A stretch of 64,000 nt of DNA, taken from assembly GCA_949297805.1 (NCBI GenBank), contig CASFTG010000001.1:62001-126000 (forward strand), given 5' to 3'. Made by a program: the position numbers and the translations under genes. This document shows positions 25,039 through 33,768 of this stretch, piece after piece; within the stretch, counting starts at the first letter, position 1, and every line of letters starts with the position of its first letter. The DNA is from an uncultured bacterium (GTDB lineage: Bacteria > Bacillota_I > Bacilli_A > RFN20 > CAG-826). Below the pieces are notes generated by a model. It saw only the letters and a program-made list of their open reading frames with translations. It was not told where the DNA came from and did no database searches.

Positions 25039-25806
25039 ATGAACAAAAAGATCTTACCGCTTATCGCTTTAGCCGCTCTCGGCTTGGTCGGCTGCCGGGA
25101 AAACGAAACGAGCTCCAGCACGCCGGAAAGCACCACTTCCGATTCCACCGTGGCCGATGAGTTCATCACCGTTGACTGGAAAGCGGAAAATCGTGTCAGC
25201 GAAGGCTCGATCTCCGGCGCCTTAATCGATGTCGGCATCAATTTGGTCTTCTCGGTCGGCATCGATTACCAAGGGACCATCGGCTTTGGAAACTTCTCGA
25301 CCGCCGGGGCCTACGTCACCGTTTCCGACAACGGGGTCGCCGAGGCCTCAATCGACGATAATGGCAACGTCACCTTCAAAGGGCTCCGGGCCGGGGAATC
25401 GATCCTTTGCATTTATGCCTCCGACGGCTATCTCTACTTCCGGAACAAATTGACCTTCCGCCCGACGATGGAGACCGAGGCGGAGATCGTCGACTTTATG
25501 GTCAATTCGGTTGACCACTATACATCCATCGTCTACGCCGGGATGAACATCTCCTTCGTCTCCGCCACCTCCGGCATGGTCTATGGGTCTGATGAAGGCA
25601 TCGCCATCGAACCGGCCATCACCTTCACCATCGATTACCGGGGCATCGTCAACGACGAGCATCATTTCGTCGTTCAGGATTGGCAAAATCAAAGCTATTC
25701 CTCCCTCACCTTCGTCGATATCTACGTCTCGACCAATGGTTACTCCCTCCACCCGATGACCAGCGGTGGGGTCGTTGACCTATTTGAGCCGGTCTTCTCC
25801 GAATAA
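25039..25806 (+). CDS. Small secreted lipoprotein, unknown function
   Basis: This 255-residue protein has signal MNKKILPLIALAALG and lipobox LVGC (Cys19), then a Ser/Thr linker to about residue 40. The rest reads as beta-rich, with a segment like a Big_2-style core (AYVTVSDNGVAEASIDDNGNV then GLRAGES). The start is ATG 25039 with AAGGA upstream; a longer reading would overlap the previous stop. Spacing to both neighbours is under 25 nt, so it belongs to an operon with the 23.6 kb and 25.8 kb genes. No enzyme motif. Confidence 0.78.
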   Translation: MNKKILPLIALAALGLVGCRENETSSSTPESTTSDSTVADEFITVDWKAENRVSEGSISGALIDVGINLVFSVGIDYQGTIGFGNFSTAGAYVTVSDNGVAEASIDDNGNVTFKGLRAGESILCIYASDGYLYFRNKLTFRPTMETEAEIVDFMVNSVDHYTSIVYAGMNISFVSATSGMVYGSDEGIAIEPAITFTIDYRGIVNDEHHFVVQDWQNQSYSSLTFVDIYVSTNGYSLHPMTSGGVVDLFEPVFSE

Positions 25807-25815
25807 GGGCGATTT

Positions 25816-28401
25816 ATGAAGAAACGCAATTTGCTTTGGGTGGCGGCTGCTTTATCTCTTGCGGCCTGCTCCAACCCCAATACCTCGACTTCCTCGTCTA
25901 CCCAAGGCGGGGGTTCGGAACCTTCCGATACCAATACGAGCCAGTCGGAGACCCCGGACAATCAGGTCTATACCATCCGGATTGCCCAATCCTCGAATGG
26001 GGCCACCATCGCCTGCGATAAAACCTCGGCTAAAGCTGGGGAGACGGTCAACGTGACCGTCACCGTCCAAAAAGACTTCGCCATCAAGGCCCTTTGGGTT
26101 AACAAAGATGCGATCGAAGTCAAAGACGGCAAGGCCAGTTTCGTTATGCCGAACCGTTCGGTCACCCTTTCGGTCACTGTCAAGGCCGCCGGGGCCGTCA
26201 CCTTAAGCGGCCAGATAAGCCAAGCCTTGACCGAAGAGGAGCCGGGGCTTTATGTCGCCCGTGGTATTAAAGTCGCCACGACTTCCTATTTCTCCTTCAT
26301 GGTCGGCTCAACTGAACTGACGATGGCCGACATCGACTATACCAAATGCTTCGCCCCGATCGGCTATGGGAAAACCGATTTAGGCGAGCTTTCGGTCGAA
26401 GGTGGGGCAACCTATGACTTCTATTACGATGACAATGCCGATTCGGAAGATGGGCGTTGCTACATCAAGAAGGTCAAGCAGGATACCCTCCCGAATAATC
26501 CCGATACCTTCAACAACCTTTTAGAAGGCTATGCACGGAGCGAATCGACGATGAATCCGGACGATGTCCTCTCGATTCATTACTCTAACCAGGTCACCGG
26601 CATTGACTATACCTTCCAAAATCATACCAATGGCTCCTATGCCGAGGCTAAGGACCTCCATAACGACAACAAGGTCGTCGGGGTTGTCGATAAGAAGATC
26701 GACGGGGACGTCCTCTCCATCGTCAACTCCTATCTCGATGACAAGGAATCTTATTATTCCGGCAACTATCAACGCTATTCGGGCAAGTATGGGATCGTCG
26801 ATACTAACGCCGAGATCGGGCCAGGGTTAAGCCGTTATATGCGGACCACCTCTAAAGCCGAATTCGAAGCCCATAACTTCGCCCATAATTACGAAGCCCT
26901 CTATTATGATCTGATGTACGCCTATTACATCGGTTATGACACCACCCCGGAAATTGGGACCGATGGCTTAGGACTCTTCGATCGGAAAATCGTCTCGACC
27001 GTGACTGCGGATGGCTTTAACGTCACCATCGACTCCTATCGGGAGATCGATACCAGCCAGAACGTCTTGATCGATGAAGAGGATCGGGAGAAGAACTACT
27101 ACACCTACGACGCTGATCTCTCCTTTGATTCGACCGGCCGGCTCCTTTCCGTCCAATACGAAGCCCGTATCTACGATGATGTGGCTTACTCCTTTGATAA
27201 GCATCAGATCGTCATTCCCGACGATTACACCGTCCAAAGCGACATCGACTGCAACTATACCTATGGCGAGGCGACGACCGCGAATACCCACGATGACTCC
27301 GCCTACTTTACCAAGAAGATGGCGGTTGAGGTCCGGGATGATGATCTGGGCGAAGAATACGCTGATAAGAACGCCATCCAAGTGACTAATTACGATGGGA
27401 ATGCGGCGGTCAACGAGCATATGACGATGACTAGTGACGTCGCGACTTCCCTGGATTTGGCCAACTTCACCATCATCGAGAGTTCTGACACCTCGATCGT
27501 TGGACCGCGGGGACCGCTTGAGCCTTATACCTTCATTCCCTATTCCGCCGGGAAGGTGACCTTAACCATCGGCAATCCGGCGGTGCCTTCGGTCCCTCAG
27601 ACCGAGATTGAGCTCGAAGTCCTCGACAACGTCCAAGTCCGGGGCTTCTACCTCACTGGCGAGGATGGGCCTTCTAGCGCTAGTTCCAACCTTCTGACCA
27701 GTTCCAGTTCCTTTAACTTGGAATCGGGCACGGCTCGGACCTTCCGGGTTTACGGTTCGCCTTATGACGTCATCGTCCCGGTGACGGCTGAATCCCAGAA
27801 CGAAGCGGTTTTGACTGCTGAGACCTATAAGGGCGAAGACGGCTATTACTACCTCCATGTCGAAGCGGTCGGCCAAGTGACCTCCCAAACCACGGTGACT
27901 ATTTTGCTTAATTCCGATCGTTACCTCGATGAGTGGAAAGACAGCCCGACGAAGATTTATGCCACGGTCTTTCCCGCCTCTGATTTCTCGCCGATCGGGA
28001 CTTGGTATTACATCGATTCCTATACCTCGGATTACGTCGCTTCTTCCGTCGATAAGAATGTCGTCGCCAATATCAAGGAATACGATGGGACTGACGCTAC
28101 CGTTTCCACCGTCACCGATGGGGAAGGGCATACTTACAAGTTCGGCTTCAACATCGATGAGGAAACCGGCATCTATACCTACACCGACATTGAAGACGGC
28201 AACGTCGCCTATGTCGAGATTGGGGAGACGATCGATGGCTACCTTGGCTTAGCCTTGCAGGCCGATGACGGCGCTTGGACCGGCGAGGACGAATACACTG
28301 ACGGGACCATCGTCTTCGGCAACATTACCTACGACGAAGAGAACCAAATCGTCGTCGATGGGTATAGCGGGTTCGCTCCGGCCTCCGACTTCGCCGAATA
28401 A
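25816..28401 (+). CDS. Large secreted lipoprotein, paralogue of the 15.4-18.1 kb protein
   Basis: This 861-residue protein has lipobox LAAC (Cys15), then a Ser/Thr-rich linker to about residue 50. The first domain (IRIAQSSNGATIACDKTSA ... SFVMPNRSVTLSV) matches the first domain of the 901-residue protein encoded at 15379-18084, and further blocks match along the chain (GATYDFYYD, DTLPNNPDTF, YDLMYAYYIGYD, SLDL...ESSDTSIV). It is last gene of its operon, 9 nt after the previous stop, with a terminator downstream. The pair in opposite orientation, flanking a second paralogue pair, suggests local duplication and diversification of surface proteins. Function unknown. Confidence 0.82.
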   Translation: MKKRNLLWVAAALSLAACSNPNTSTSSSTQGGGSEPSDTNTSQSETPDNQVYTIRIAQSSNGATIACDKTSAKAGETVNVTVTVQKDFAIKALWVNKDAIEVKDGKASFVMPNRSVTLSVTVKAAGAVTLSGQISQALTEEEPGLYVARGIKVATTSYFSFMVGSTELTMADIDYTKCFAPIGYGKTDLGELSVEGGATYDFYYDDNADSEDGRCYIKKVKQDTLPNNPDTFNNLLEGYARSESTMNPDDVLSIHYSNQVTGIDYTFQNHTNGSYAEAKDLHNDNKVVGVVDKKIDGDVLSIVNSYLDDKESYYSGNYQRYSGKYGIVDTNAEIGPGLSRYMRTTSKAEFEAHNFAHNYEALYYDLMYAYYIGYDTTPEIGTDGLGLFDRKIVSTVTADGFNVTIDSYREIDTSQNVLIDEEDREKNYYTYDADLSFDSTGRLLSVQYEARIYDDVAYSFDKHQIVIPDDYTVQSDIDCNYTYGEATTANTHDDSAYFTKKMAVEVRDDDLGEEYADKNAIQVTNYDGNAAVNEHMTMTSDVATSLDLANFTIIESSDTSIVGPRGPLEPYTFIPYSAGKVTLTIGNPAVPSVPQTEIELEVLDNVQVRGFYLTGEDGPSSASSNLLTSSSSFNLESGTARTFRVYGSPYDVIVPVTAESQNEAVLTAETYKGEDGYYYLHVEAVGQVTSQTTVTILLNSDRYLDEWKDSPTKIYATVFPASDFSPIGTWYYIDSYTSDYVASSVDKNVVANIKEYDGTDATVSTVTDGEGHTYKFGFNIDEETGIYTYTDIEDGNVAYVEIGETIDGYLGLALQADDGAWTGEDEYTDGTIVFGNITYDEENQIVVDGYSGFAPASDFAE

Positions 28402-28415
28402 CTTACTTTGACTTC

Positions 28416-28446
28416 GGGGCCTCCTCCTAACCCGGGGAGGCTCTTT
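28416..28446 (+). terminator. Terminator of the 23.6-28.4 kb lipoprotein operon
   Basis: GCCTCC (28419-28424) pairs with GGAGGC (28436-28441), followed by TCTTTCGTTT. Confidence 0.75.
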
Positions 28447-28495
28447 CGTTTATCGAAAATCGATCCCCCATAAGTGGTACCTCCTGCAATATAGC

Positions 28496-28607
28496 CGGCA
28501 ACTCAAAATTGACCCACCTTTGATGGCGTCTTGTTCGGTTTTTAGAGCTCGCATTCAAATTGTCGGTCCCATCCCCTTTAGGAACCTGGGTCAATTTTGA
28601 ATTGCCG
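28496..28607. mobile_element. 112-bp element bounded by 21-bp inverted repeats (MITE or insertion-sequence remnant)
   Basis: The left end (28496-28516; core CAAAATTGACCCA) and right end (28587-28607; core TGGGTCAATTTTG) are inverse copies with one mismatch in 21 bp, enclosing 70 bp without coding capacity. The end sequence, beginning CGGCAA-TCAAAATTGACCC, resembles what I recall of IS21-family ends, so this may be a deletion derivative or non-autonomous copy. No target duplication is evident. It sits in a 668-bp gene-free stretch with lower G+C than its surroundings. Confidence 0.6.
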
Positions 28608-29017
28608 ATTGGTTTACCGCCCAGCCTTGTCGTGCTTGGATTTCGTTTGTGTACTGCCTAGTAACGATAATTAAGGCAACCACAGCCAAATCCGTAGATT
28701 TGATGACCGGCTAGTTAAGGGGCTTCGGCAAATTGCCTTATATAGATCGATATATGCTCAATACTATCCAATCAATAACGGCCTCTTTTAGACGGTTGCT
28801 ATCGTTCAAATCCGGCAAAAGCATGATTTAGGAAAGGCTTTGCAGGCATTTTCAATTCGGATATCTGCCTTTTGCATTGTTTTTAAGCTCTCTAGGCTTT
28901 GTTTGGCTTATCGATGGGAATTTATTCAAAGGACTGGGGGAATGCGCTGCAAAAGGCTTTTTAGACGTTGATTTGATGTTCTGCTTGCTCGCTATCTAAC
29001 GTTGGCGACTTATGTGA
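28608..29017. other. Gene-free A+T-richer stretch
   Basis: I see no supported gene here. AAGGCAA near 28671 and TTGCCTT near 28734 form a distant inverted pair, and short stretches recall the element to the left, so this may be decayed mobile DNA. Small frames lack ribosome sites. Confidence 0.4.
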
Positions 29018-29049
29018 GTAAAACAAAAGCCATCCGGTTAGGGATGGCT
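29018..29049 (-). terminator. Terminator of the 29.1-31.3 kb lipoprotein gene
   Basis: Minus strand AGCCATCC / GGATGGCT (29042-29049 and 29028-29035), followed by TTTTGTTTT. Confidence 0.82.
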
Positions 29050-29069
29050 GATGGTTGTGACGATAGCGA

Positions 29070-31271
29070 TTAGGCTTCGGTCGAGGTCGACGGGGTGTCG
29101 TCCCCGGTGGTGCCGGAATCATCGCCAGTCGTCGGCATGGTCGACTTGTAGGGGTTGGCCATGTAGGCTTTGGCATCTTCCGGAACGTTATCGACGCCGA
29201 CGTCGGTGTAACTGATGTGGATGTAATAGTTGGTGGTAGTGGAGAAATTGAAGACGAGGTCCATGGCAAACTCATCCTCGGTCACCGTGAAGTAGCAATC
29301 GCAGTAGTCATCGAGGTAGCCGGTCATGCCAAGGTAGTAAGCGGTCCAGAAGGCATAGGACTGGTTGACGTGGAAGAGCATAGTGTAGAAGACGCCGCTT
29401 AAGCCCATATCCACTCCACCTTGCATATAGGAGAAGTTCCGGTCCGGACCATAGGAGTTGAAGTAGTACTTGCCATCGCTAAGATCAGTGATAGAGGTCA
29501 TCTCGAACAAGGTCTTTCCGCCGGTGGCTTCGGTGACGGATTTTGAATGGCCGAAGGAAGCGGTCGGGACGAGGATCGAATCGGCCCAGAGGTCTTTGAT
29601 GGCGGCGTTGTCGGCATCCTGAGTGGCGACGTTGAAGCCATTGCCGGTTTCCGCATCATAGATACCGGTCGCTTCATGGAAGGCGCCGTTGTAGATGAAC
29701 TTCAGATCGGTGTGGTTGTTCTGGATGTTGGCATCACCCATGCTGAGCGAGGTATCGCAATAGACGTTGTTGTTATTGAGGTTGCCATAACGGGTGTAGA
29801 TGGCATTCTCGTTGGCATAGGTCAATACCGACATCGAGGAGAAGATATCCTGATGGGTATCGGAGAACTTCATGTTGTCCGGGGTCTCCACCTGCTTGCC
29901 GGTGTTGTCCTTCCAGGCGGCGTCCATGGTCATGGTGTAGGACTTCTTCTCGGCCATGTTGTCGAAGAAGGCGTCCAGCGGGGTGACTGGGATCGGATCC
30001 GGGGTGGTCGGGGCTTTGACCCAGGCGTCGGCAGCGGCGAAGTTGGCGGTGCCGAAGTCGCTGACTTGGATATAAGCCGGGAAGTCTTCGTTGGTTCCGG
30101 AGGTTGAGGGGAGGGTAAGGACATCGATATAGTTGATGTCGTCCCCATCGATGATGGCCGGGTAGAAGGTGAGGAAGGAACTGCCATTGGATTCGCCAAG
30201 GTAGACCATGGCCCCGTTGATGGTAGCTCCGTAAAGCTCATCGCAATAGTAGACGATATTGCTCCAAGCCTCTGGGGAGATGGAGTCGAGCATGGTGGTC
30301 AACGAGTTGGAGCCATCTTCCTCGATGTAATACATACCGGTCGCTTCGCCACGATAGGAGATTTCGTGGTAGCTCGAGGCCGGGACAGTGAAGGAACCAA
30401 GCCCCTCGATTTCCTTGCTGGCCGCGTAGCCATGGCCGATTTCGAAAGTATCGGAATCGATGGTGAACCAGCTCGCGCCGGTGGCATCGGGGGCCGCTTC
30501 GACGGTGAAGTTCCGCCAAACGTCATTGGTGGTGTCGTGGATCGACCCGCCTAAGGTATAGGTCTGGGTGGCCTCGTTGGTGGCGACGGGGTAATAGAAA
30601 TAATCCTCAGCCGAGCCATAAAGACCCGAGATGGCCGAATAGGAGATCCAGTTTTCCTTGATTGAGGAGTAGAACTGGTTGAAAGCGACCTTATTCTCCG
30701 AGATGACGTAGCCGGTCAAAGCCCGGACGGTCTTGCCGGCGTGGAGGGTGACGGTGTATTCGCCCGCAGTTAAACCATAGAATGTCTGGCCTTCGATCTT
30801 GACGACGTCCGGGGTCGAGGTGGTGAGGTACCAAGAACCGACGCCGGTCACTTCGACGTAGTCGGCGACCTTGACGGCGTTGTCTTTGCCTGGGAGGATC
30901 TCGACCGGGAGGGCGTCATAGTCAACGTTGACTTTGCCCGAAACCCCGGAATCGGGGTCAGCGATGGTGATTTTGTATTCTTCTTTGCTGGTGCCGTTAG
31001 AGACGGTGATGGTCACTTCGCCAGGGGCGAGGGGGGTGACGGTGCCGTCACTAGCGACCGTGGCGATGCTCTCATCGGAGACGGTCCAGGTCAATTCGCC
31101 GTCAAGCTTAGTCTCGATTTTGCCGGTGGCCCCGAGGTTAAGGGTGCCGCCATTAGCGATATTGACGATCGAACTGCTGGTTTCGCCCGGATTGTTGTCA
31201 CAGCTGGTGGCGAGCATCGGGGCGCCGAGAGCGAGGACCGCCGCTAAGCTGAGCAGGAGGTTCTTTTTCAT
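29070..31271 (-). CDS. Large secreted lipoprotein with N-terminal Big_2 domain
   Basis: The protein is 733 residues from ATG 31271; ATG 31280 adds three residues but leaves only 4 nt after AAAGGA, against 8 nt for the chosen start. The signal ends in lipobox ATSC. One Big_2-like domain follows (TWTVSDESIATVASDGTV, about residues 35-105). Two larger regions each end in a D-G-x9-W/Y block (VSDFGTANFAAADAWV; SYTDVGVDNVPEDAKAYM), the same ending as in the 23.6 kb lipoprotein. A Thr/Gly/Asp-rich tail closes the protein. No catalytic motif. Surface location is inferred from the lipobox. Confidence 0.8.
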   Translation of the reverse strand: MKKNLLLSLAAVLALGAPMLATSCDNNPGETSSSIVNIANGGTLNLGATGKIETKLDGELTWTVSDESIATVASDGTVTPLAPGEVTITVSNGTSKEEYKITIADPDSGVSGKVNVDYDALPVEILPGKDNAVKVADYVEVTGVGSWYLTTSTPDVVKIEGQTFYGLTAGEYTVTLHAGKTVRALTGYVISENKVAFNQFYSSIKENWISYSAISGLYGSAEDYFYYPVATNEATQTYTLGGSIHDTTNDVWRNFTVEAAPDATGASWFTIDSDTFEIGHGYAASKEIEGLGSFTVPASSYHEISYRGEATGMYYIEEDGSNSLTTMLDSISPEAWSNIVYYCDELYGATINGAMVYLGESNGSSFLTFYPAIIDGDDINYIDVLTLPSTSGTNEDFPAYIQVSDFGTANFAAADAWVKAPTTPDPIPVTPLDAFFDNMAEKKSYTMTMDAAWKDNTGKQVETPDNMKFSDTHQDIFSSMSVLTYANENAIYTRYGNLNNNNVYCDTSLSMGDANIQNNHTDLKFIYNGAFHEATGIYDAETGNGFNVATQDADNAAIKDLWADSILVPTASFGHSKSVTEATGGKTLFEMTSITDLSDGKYYFNSYGPDRNFSYMQGGVDMGLSGVFYTMLFHVNQSYAFWTAYYLGMTGYLDDYCDCYFTVTEDEFAMDLVFNFSTTTNYYIHISYTDVGVDNVPEDAKAYMANPYKSTMPTTGDDSGTTGDDTPSTSTEA

Positions 31272-31320
31272 AAATTTCATCCTTTCCTTTCGGCTATTCG
31301 CTATGAATTAGCCGTGTCTT

Positions 31321-31340
31321 TTCATTCTTTGCCGAATGAA
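31321..31340. promoter_or_regulatory. Perfect 7-bp inverted repeat upstream of a lipoprotein gene
   Basis: TTCATTC-N6-GAATGAA lies about 50 bp upstream of the 31271 start in the 5' leader or promoter region. It may be an operator or a leader hairpin. Confidence 0.4.
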
Positions 31341-31394
31341 CGCCCATATACCATACGTGGCAAATTATAAAAAGCAAGGATAAGTTGCTTTATT

Positions 31395-31430
31395 TTAAAA
31401 AATAAAAGAGCCGAGAGGTTATCTCGGCTC
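31395..31430 (-). terminator. Terminator of the M6-like protease gene
   Basis: Minus strand GAGCCGAG / CTCGGCTC with a 7-nt loop, followed by TTTTATTTTTT. Confidence 0.88.
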
Positions 31431-31443
31431 AACTGATCTTGAC

Positions 31444-33516
31444 TTAGTCCTCAAAGGCGGGGTTGTCGGACGGGGTCTTGATGAAGTGGAGGGTGATCTC
31501 CTCGTCGGTCTGATTCTCGACGTGGAAGGTCCAGTCGAAGCGGGACCCATCGTTCCAGAGGAGGTCATTGGGGTAGAAGGAACGGGAGTAGTAGTTGGAG
31601 TAGGTGTCGTTCCCATAGTAGCTTTCCTTCTTGGTGCCGGTGTCGTTTTTGGCTTTGAAGTCTTCGGAACCGAAGAGGTTAGTCATCAAGCCGAAGGAGG
31701 AATAATAGGAAGACCCGGAAGTGGAGTTGGTGGTGGTGGCGAAGACCGCTTGAAGCTCCCGGTTCTGAGTGGCGTTGCCGGCGGCGTCGGTCGAGCGAGA
31801 CGGAGTGTTGTCGTGGACCCGGCGGGCTTCCGATTCATAGGTGCCGGCGGTCTTGTCGGTTTTGGCGGTTGGCAACGGGGTATCGGTGTATTCGGCGGCC
31901 AAGCTGGCGTTATTGAAGGTCCCGTCTTCGTTCAGGGTGCCCTTGTCGGAGGCGACCCGGGTGTCGACGTGGAAGATCTGAAGCCCGGGGTATTCATAGG
32001 TCCCGCCATGGCCATAGGCGGCCGAGCCGGAGGCGCTGGTGGCGTTGCTCCATTCCGGATAGCCATCGCTGTCTTCCTCGTTGAGGCCGGTCGGGGTGTA
32101 GTACTGGAGCATCAAATATTCGTCATATGGGGTCTCGTTCCACGGATCGCTGGTCGGTTTGACCAGGAGGAAGTCGCCGGTCTCGGTGAAGGACTTCAAG
32201 GTGATGGTGAAGTTGTCGCTCGAGCCATCGACGACCCGCGGGGCGACCCAGTTGTAGATCATCTTGGTGTAGGCGTTGTGGTCGCCGACGTTGTTGTCCA
32301 TCATGTCGACTTGACCCGCCGGGCCCTCGGTCCGGTCATATGAGTAGTAGTCGGGGGCGCCCATCATATGCCCGGTTTCGTGGATGATGGTGTGGGCGTC
32401 GACCGATTTTCCTTCCCAGAGCTGCCCTTGAGCGTTTTCGCCGGTGGCGGCGGAATTGTAGTAATTATTGGTTACGTAGTCGTAACGGGTCCAGAAGATT
32501 CGGTGGACGTTCGGGGAGGCGGTGTTCGGGGACATCCCGGTGTTGGTGGTGAAGTTCCACCAGAGTCCGCTTGAGCCGGCGTCGACGGTGCCGCTCATGC
32601 CCGGGGTGGCGTTTTGGGTGGTGTAGACGACTTCGACGCCATCGATGTAGCCATCGCCGTCGAGGTCATAATCCTTGGGGTCGATTTTCCCGGTGCTGGT
32701 GAGCCAATTGACCGCTTCTTGGGCGATTTGGGTCGAGAAACCGGTGTTCGAGCTCGAGATATTCTTGTCGTTATAAGGGGCGGTGTAGATGTCGGTGACC
32801 TCACCGGTGATATTCAATTTTCCGTAACTCGATTTTTTGTAATAGGAAGCAAGCGATTCCCACGGGGTATCGTCGGAATCGGCGAAGAAAGCCTCTTCGA
32901 GCATCGGTTTGACTTCGTCGCGGATGTTATCGGTGAATTTCTGGCCATCCTCGAATTCGACCGGGATGACGAGGATCTTGACGTTCCCGTTGGCCGGCAT
33001 GCCGCCGCCGCCGAGGGTCTCGATCTCGTCGAAGTTCTGAATCTGGTATTCGGCCAAATCATCGACCGTATAGCTCTTATAGCCTTTGCCTTCGGCCGCG
33101 ACCGCCGGGGTCTTGGCCTCGACGTTGAACTTGACGGTCCCGTAGGTGTAGCCGCTTTGGGAGTAGCGGATCTCGCAGGTGTATTGGCCGGCCGGCAAGG
33201 AGTCCGAGGGGCTGTATTGCTCGCCCGACGCATCGTTTTTGATGGTATAGGTGGTCCGGGCCGAATAGTTATAGACCTCGGTCTTGCTGCCGTCGGTCAA
33301 GTCCTCGAAAACGACGCTCGGTAAGCAGCCATCGAAGAAGGTTGAGCCTTCGGGGATGGTGGTTGCAGCCAAGGTGATGTTCAGACGACGATCGCCTTGC
33401 TCGATGGGTCCGCTGCTGCTGCTGCTGGTGTCGTCACCACGATTGCAGGCGGCTAGTCCGACGATGCTAAGCCCTAATAAGGCCCAGCATGCGATTTTAG
33501 TTTTATTCTTTTTCAT
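31444..33516 (-). CDS. Secreted M6-like zinc metalloprotease lipoprotein
   Basis: The protein is 690 residues from ATG 33516. AGAGAGG gives 7-nt spacing to this ATG but only 1 nt to the ATG at 33522, so the shorter start is preferred. Signal with lipobox LAAC and a Ser linker. The protease part has the extended zinc motif HETGHMMGAPDYY (His379, Glu380, His383) and a VDMMDNN segment like the Met-turn of immune inhibitor A/M6 peptidases. DYDLDGDGYIDGV just before it is a likely calcium loop. The C-terminal 250 residues include a beta-rich part. It would be tethered outside the cell and degrade proteins. Its own terminator follows. No inhibitor or substrate hint is seen nearby, except that the peptide importer Opp starts 0.8 kb away. 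Confidence 0.88.
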   Translation of the reverse strand: MKKNKTKIACWALLGLSIVGLAACNRGDDTSSSSSGPIEQGDRRLNITLAATTIPEGSTFFDGCLPSVVFEDLTDGSKTEVYNYSARTTYTIKNDASGEQYSPSDSLPAGQYTCEIRYSQSGYTYGTVKFNVEAKTPAVAAEGKGYKSYTVDDLAEYQIQNFDEIETLGGGGMPANGNVKILVIPVEFEDGQKFTDNIRDEVKPMLEEAFFADSDDTPWESLASYYKKSSYGKLNITGEVTDIYTAPYNDKNISSSNTGFSTQIAQEAVNWLTSTGKIDPKDYDLDGDGYIDGVEVVYTTQNATPGMSGTVDAGSSGLWWNFTTNTGMSPNTASPNVHRIFWTRYDYVTNNYYNSAATGENAQGQLWEGKSVDAHTIIHETGHMMGAPDYYSYDRTEGPAGQVDMMDNNVGDHNAYTKMIYNWVAPRVVDGSSDNFTITLKSFTETGDFLLVKPTSDPWNETPYDEYLMLQYYTPTGLNEEDSDGYPEWSNATSASGSAAYGHGGTYEYPGLQIFHVDTRVASDKGTLNEDGTFNNASLAAEYTDTPLPTAKTDKTAGTYESEARRVHDNTPSRSTDAAGNATQNRELQAVFATTTNSTSGSSYYSSFGLMTNLFGSEDFKAKNDTGTKKESYYGNDTYSNYYSRSFYPNDLLWNDGSRFDWTFHVENQTDEEITLHFIKTPSDNPAFED

Positions 33517-33733
33517 ATCCATGCCTCTCTTTGCACGTGTGTGAATAATATAGGTTCGCCGGATTTAGTCAACTTATTTAGCGTTTTCGGGCGAACAATA
33601 GGGCAATATGCCCATTTATGCTTACTATGAATTTTGATGAAAACAGCGAATTATTGCGGTCCTTTGTTTGCCGTTGCGGAATTTTTGGTTGGGATTTTTG
33701 ATATATCGATTCTTCCTCGTTTTCCTTTGGTTA

Positions 33734-33761
33734 TTGATTTATCGCCTATTTCCTCTAGTAT
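33734..33761 (+). promoter_or_regulatory. Sigma-A promoter ending 7 nt before a GTG start
   Basis: TTGATT (33734-33739), 16-bp spacer, TAGTAT (33756-33761), then 7 nt to GTG 33769. No ribosome site: a predicted leaderless mRNA. Confidence 0.6.
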
Positions 33762-33768
33762 TCGCCTT

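Noticed and set aside
28961..29275. A small minus-strand frame at the edge of the gene-free stretch
   Set aside because: It overlaps the lipoprotein 3' end in another frame, runs through the terminator hairpin, and has no ribosome site.
31486..32343. A 285-codon open frame opposite the M6-like protease
   Set aside because: Overlaps the intact zinc-site coding region and shows only shadow composition.
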